From Saprospiraceae bacterium (lineage in GTDB: Bacteria; Bacteroidota; Bacteroidia; Chitinophagales; Saprospiraceae), in NCBI GenBank assembly GCA_013002625.1, contig JABDJE010000080.1, forward strand, positions 1 to 24,854: a stretch of DNA of 24,854 nucleotides, in the 5' to 3' direction. Positions 24,549 to 24,854 of the stretch are shown one piece after another. A program made the translations under genes and the position numbers. The number at the start of each line of letters is the position of its first letter. Positions within the stretch are counted from its first letter, which is position 1. A model generated the notes under the pieces. It worked only from the letters and a program-made list of their open reading frames with translations. It ran no database searches and was not told where the DNA came from.

Positions 24549-24854
24549 ATGGAAGAAGAGTCTAAAAAGTTAAGCCGACTAAAACTGCGTGAATTCATAG
24601 ATGATTTATCCAATGAAGAATTAAAATCATTCATTCTTAATTATGCCAGAAGTAACGCCATGTTTGAAATGAGTATGAAGGCTCATTTTATTTCTCGCAT
24701 CAATATCGATAATGATGGATCAAAGTATAAGCGCTTACTTGATGAGTTGGTAAAACCTAAAACTTCAAGTAATAATAAAGTTGGCGCCACGCAAGTCCGA
24801 ACCATTGCCCTGATCATCAAAGATTTTGTTGATCAAATGTTGGATGCATTGAGC
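24549..24854 (+). CDS. Unrecognised protein, N-terminal part (cut by right edge)
   Basis: An open frame begins at ATG 24549 and stays open for 102 codons to the end of the window. The protein starts MEEESKKLSRLKLREFIDDL and continues with predicted helices, including NEELKSFILNYARSNAMFEM and KAHFISRINI. It is charged and has no signal peptide, membrane segment or known motif. Evidence that it is real: 306 bases without a stop in AT-rich DNA, amphipathic helical composition, and its position in an otherwise empty interval divergent from the sixA-like gene (132-bp gap). I do not recognise the family. A weak -7-like TATCTTTA is at 24475-24482. Confidence 0.65.
   Translation, partial: MEEESKKLSRLKLREFIDDLSNEELKSFILNYARSNAMFEMSMKAHFISRINIDNDGSKYKRLLDELVKPKTSSNNKVGATQVRTIALIIKDFVDQMLDALS

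Overview
The window looks like ordinary chromosome from a member of the Bacteroidota, plausibly a Saprospiria-type gliding or marine bacterium. The pointers are a giant secreted protein ending in a type IX secretion (T9SS) type B sorting domain, a DUF4296 lipoprotein, FKBP-type lipoproteins, AT-rich intergenic DNA, few Shine-Dalgarno sequences, and several -7 promoter boxes matching the Bacteroidota consensus TAnnTTTG. The genus cannot be fixed from the sequence alone. No RNA genes, insertion sequences, CRISPR arrays or phage genes were seen, and no gene-free stretch exceeds 300 bases.

Left part (1-4681): on the minus strand, an NrnA-like DHH phosphoesterase gene overlaps by one base the start of an FKBP-type prolyl isomerase lipoprotein gene, which runs off the left edge. 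Next come nucleoside diphosphate kinase (+) and MutS2 (-), whose stop codons abut with no spacer.

Centre (4682-13333): a 222-bp divergent intergenic region holds a strong hairpin just ahead of one giant gene (2809 codons). Its product is a modular, very acidic secreted protein: signal peptide, N-terminal module, eight HYR-like modules with an 82-83 residue period, further Ig/PKD-like modules, eight cysteine- and Asp/Asn-rich modules (six of them alternating B-A with an exact 195-residue period), more Ig-like modules, and the T9SS type B tail. It has only three lysines, and a run of about 1,012 residues has neither Lys nor Arg.

Right part (13334-24854): chorismate synthase (aroC, +) overlaps by 4 bp the end of a TamB-like envelope protein gene (-), which lies downstream of dihydropteroate synthase (folP, -). 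An M23 peptidase gene (+) probably begins at a GTG. A minus-strand cluster follows: SixA-like phosphohistidine phosphatase, DUF4296 lipoprotein, OmpR-family response regulator and a histidine kinase lacking a real extracytoplasmic sensor domain. A rightward gene of unknown function is cut by the right edge.

Together this is a set of housekeeping genes (DNA maintenance, nucleotide, folate and aromatic biosynthesis), envelope biogenesis genes (TamB, M23, FKBP lipoprotein) and a regulatory cluster, interrupted by one large surface or secreted protein gene. I found no convincing undescribed multigene system. The most unusual object is the giant protein, for its composition, repeat architecture and leader hairpin.
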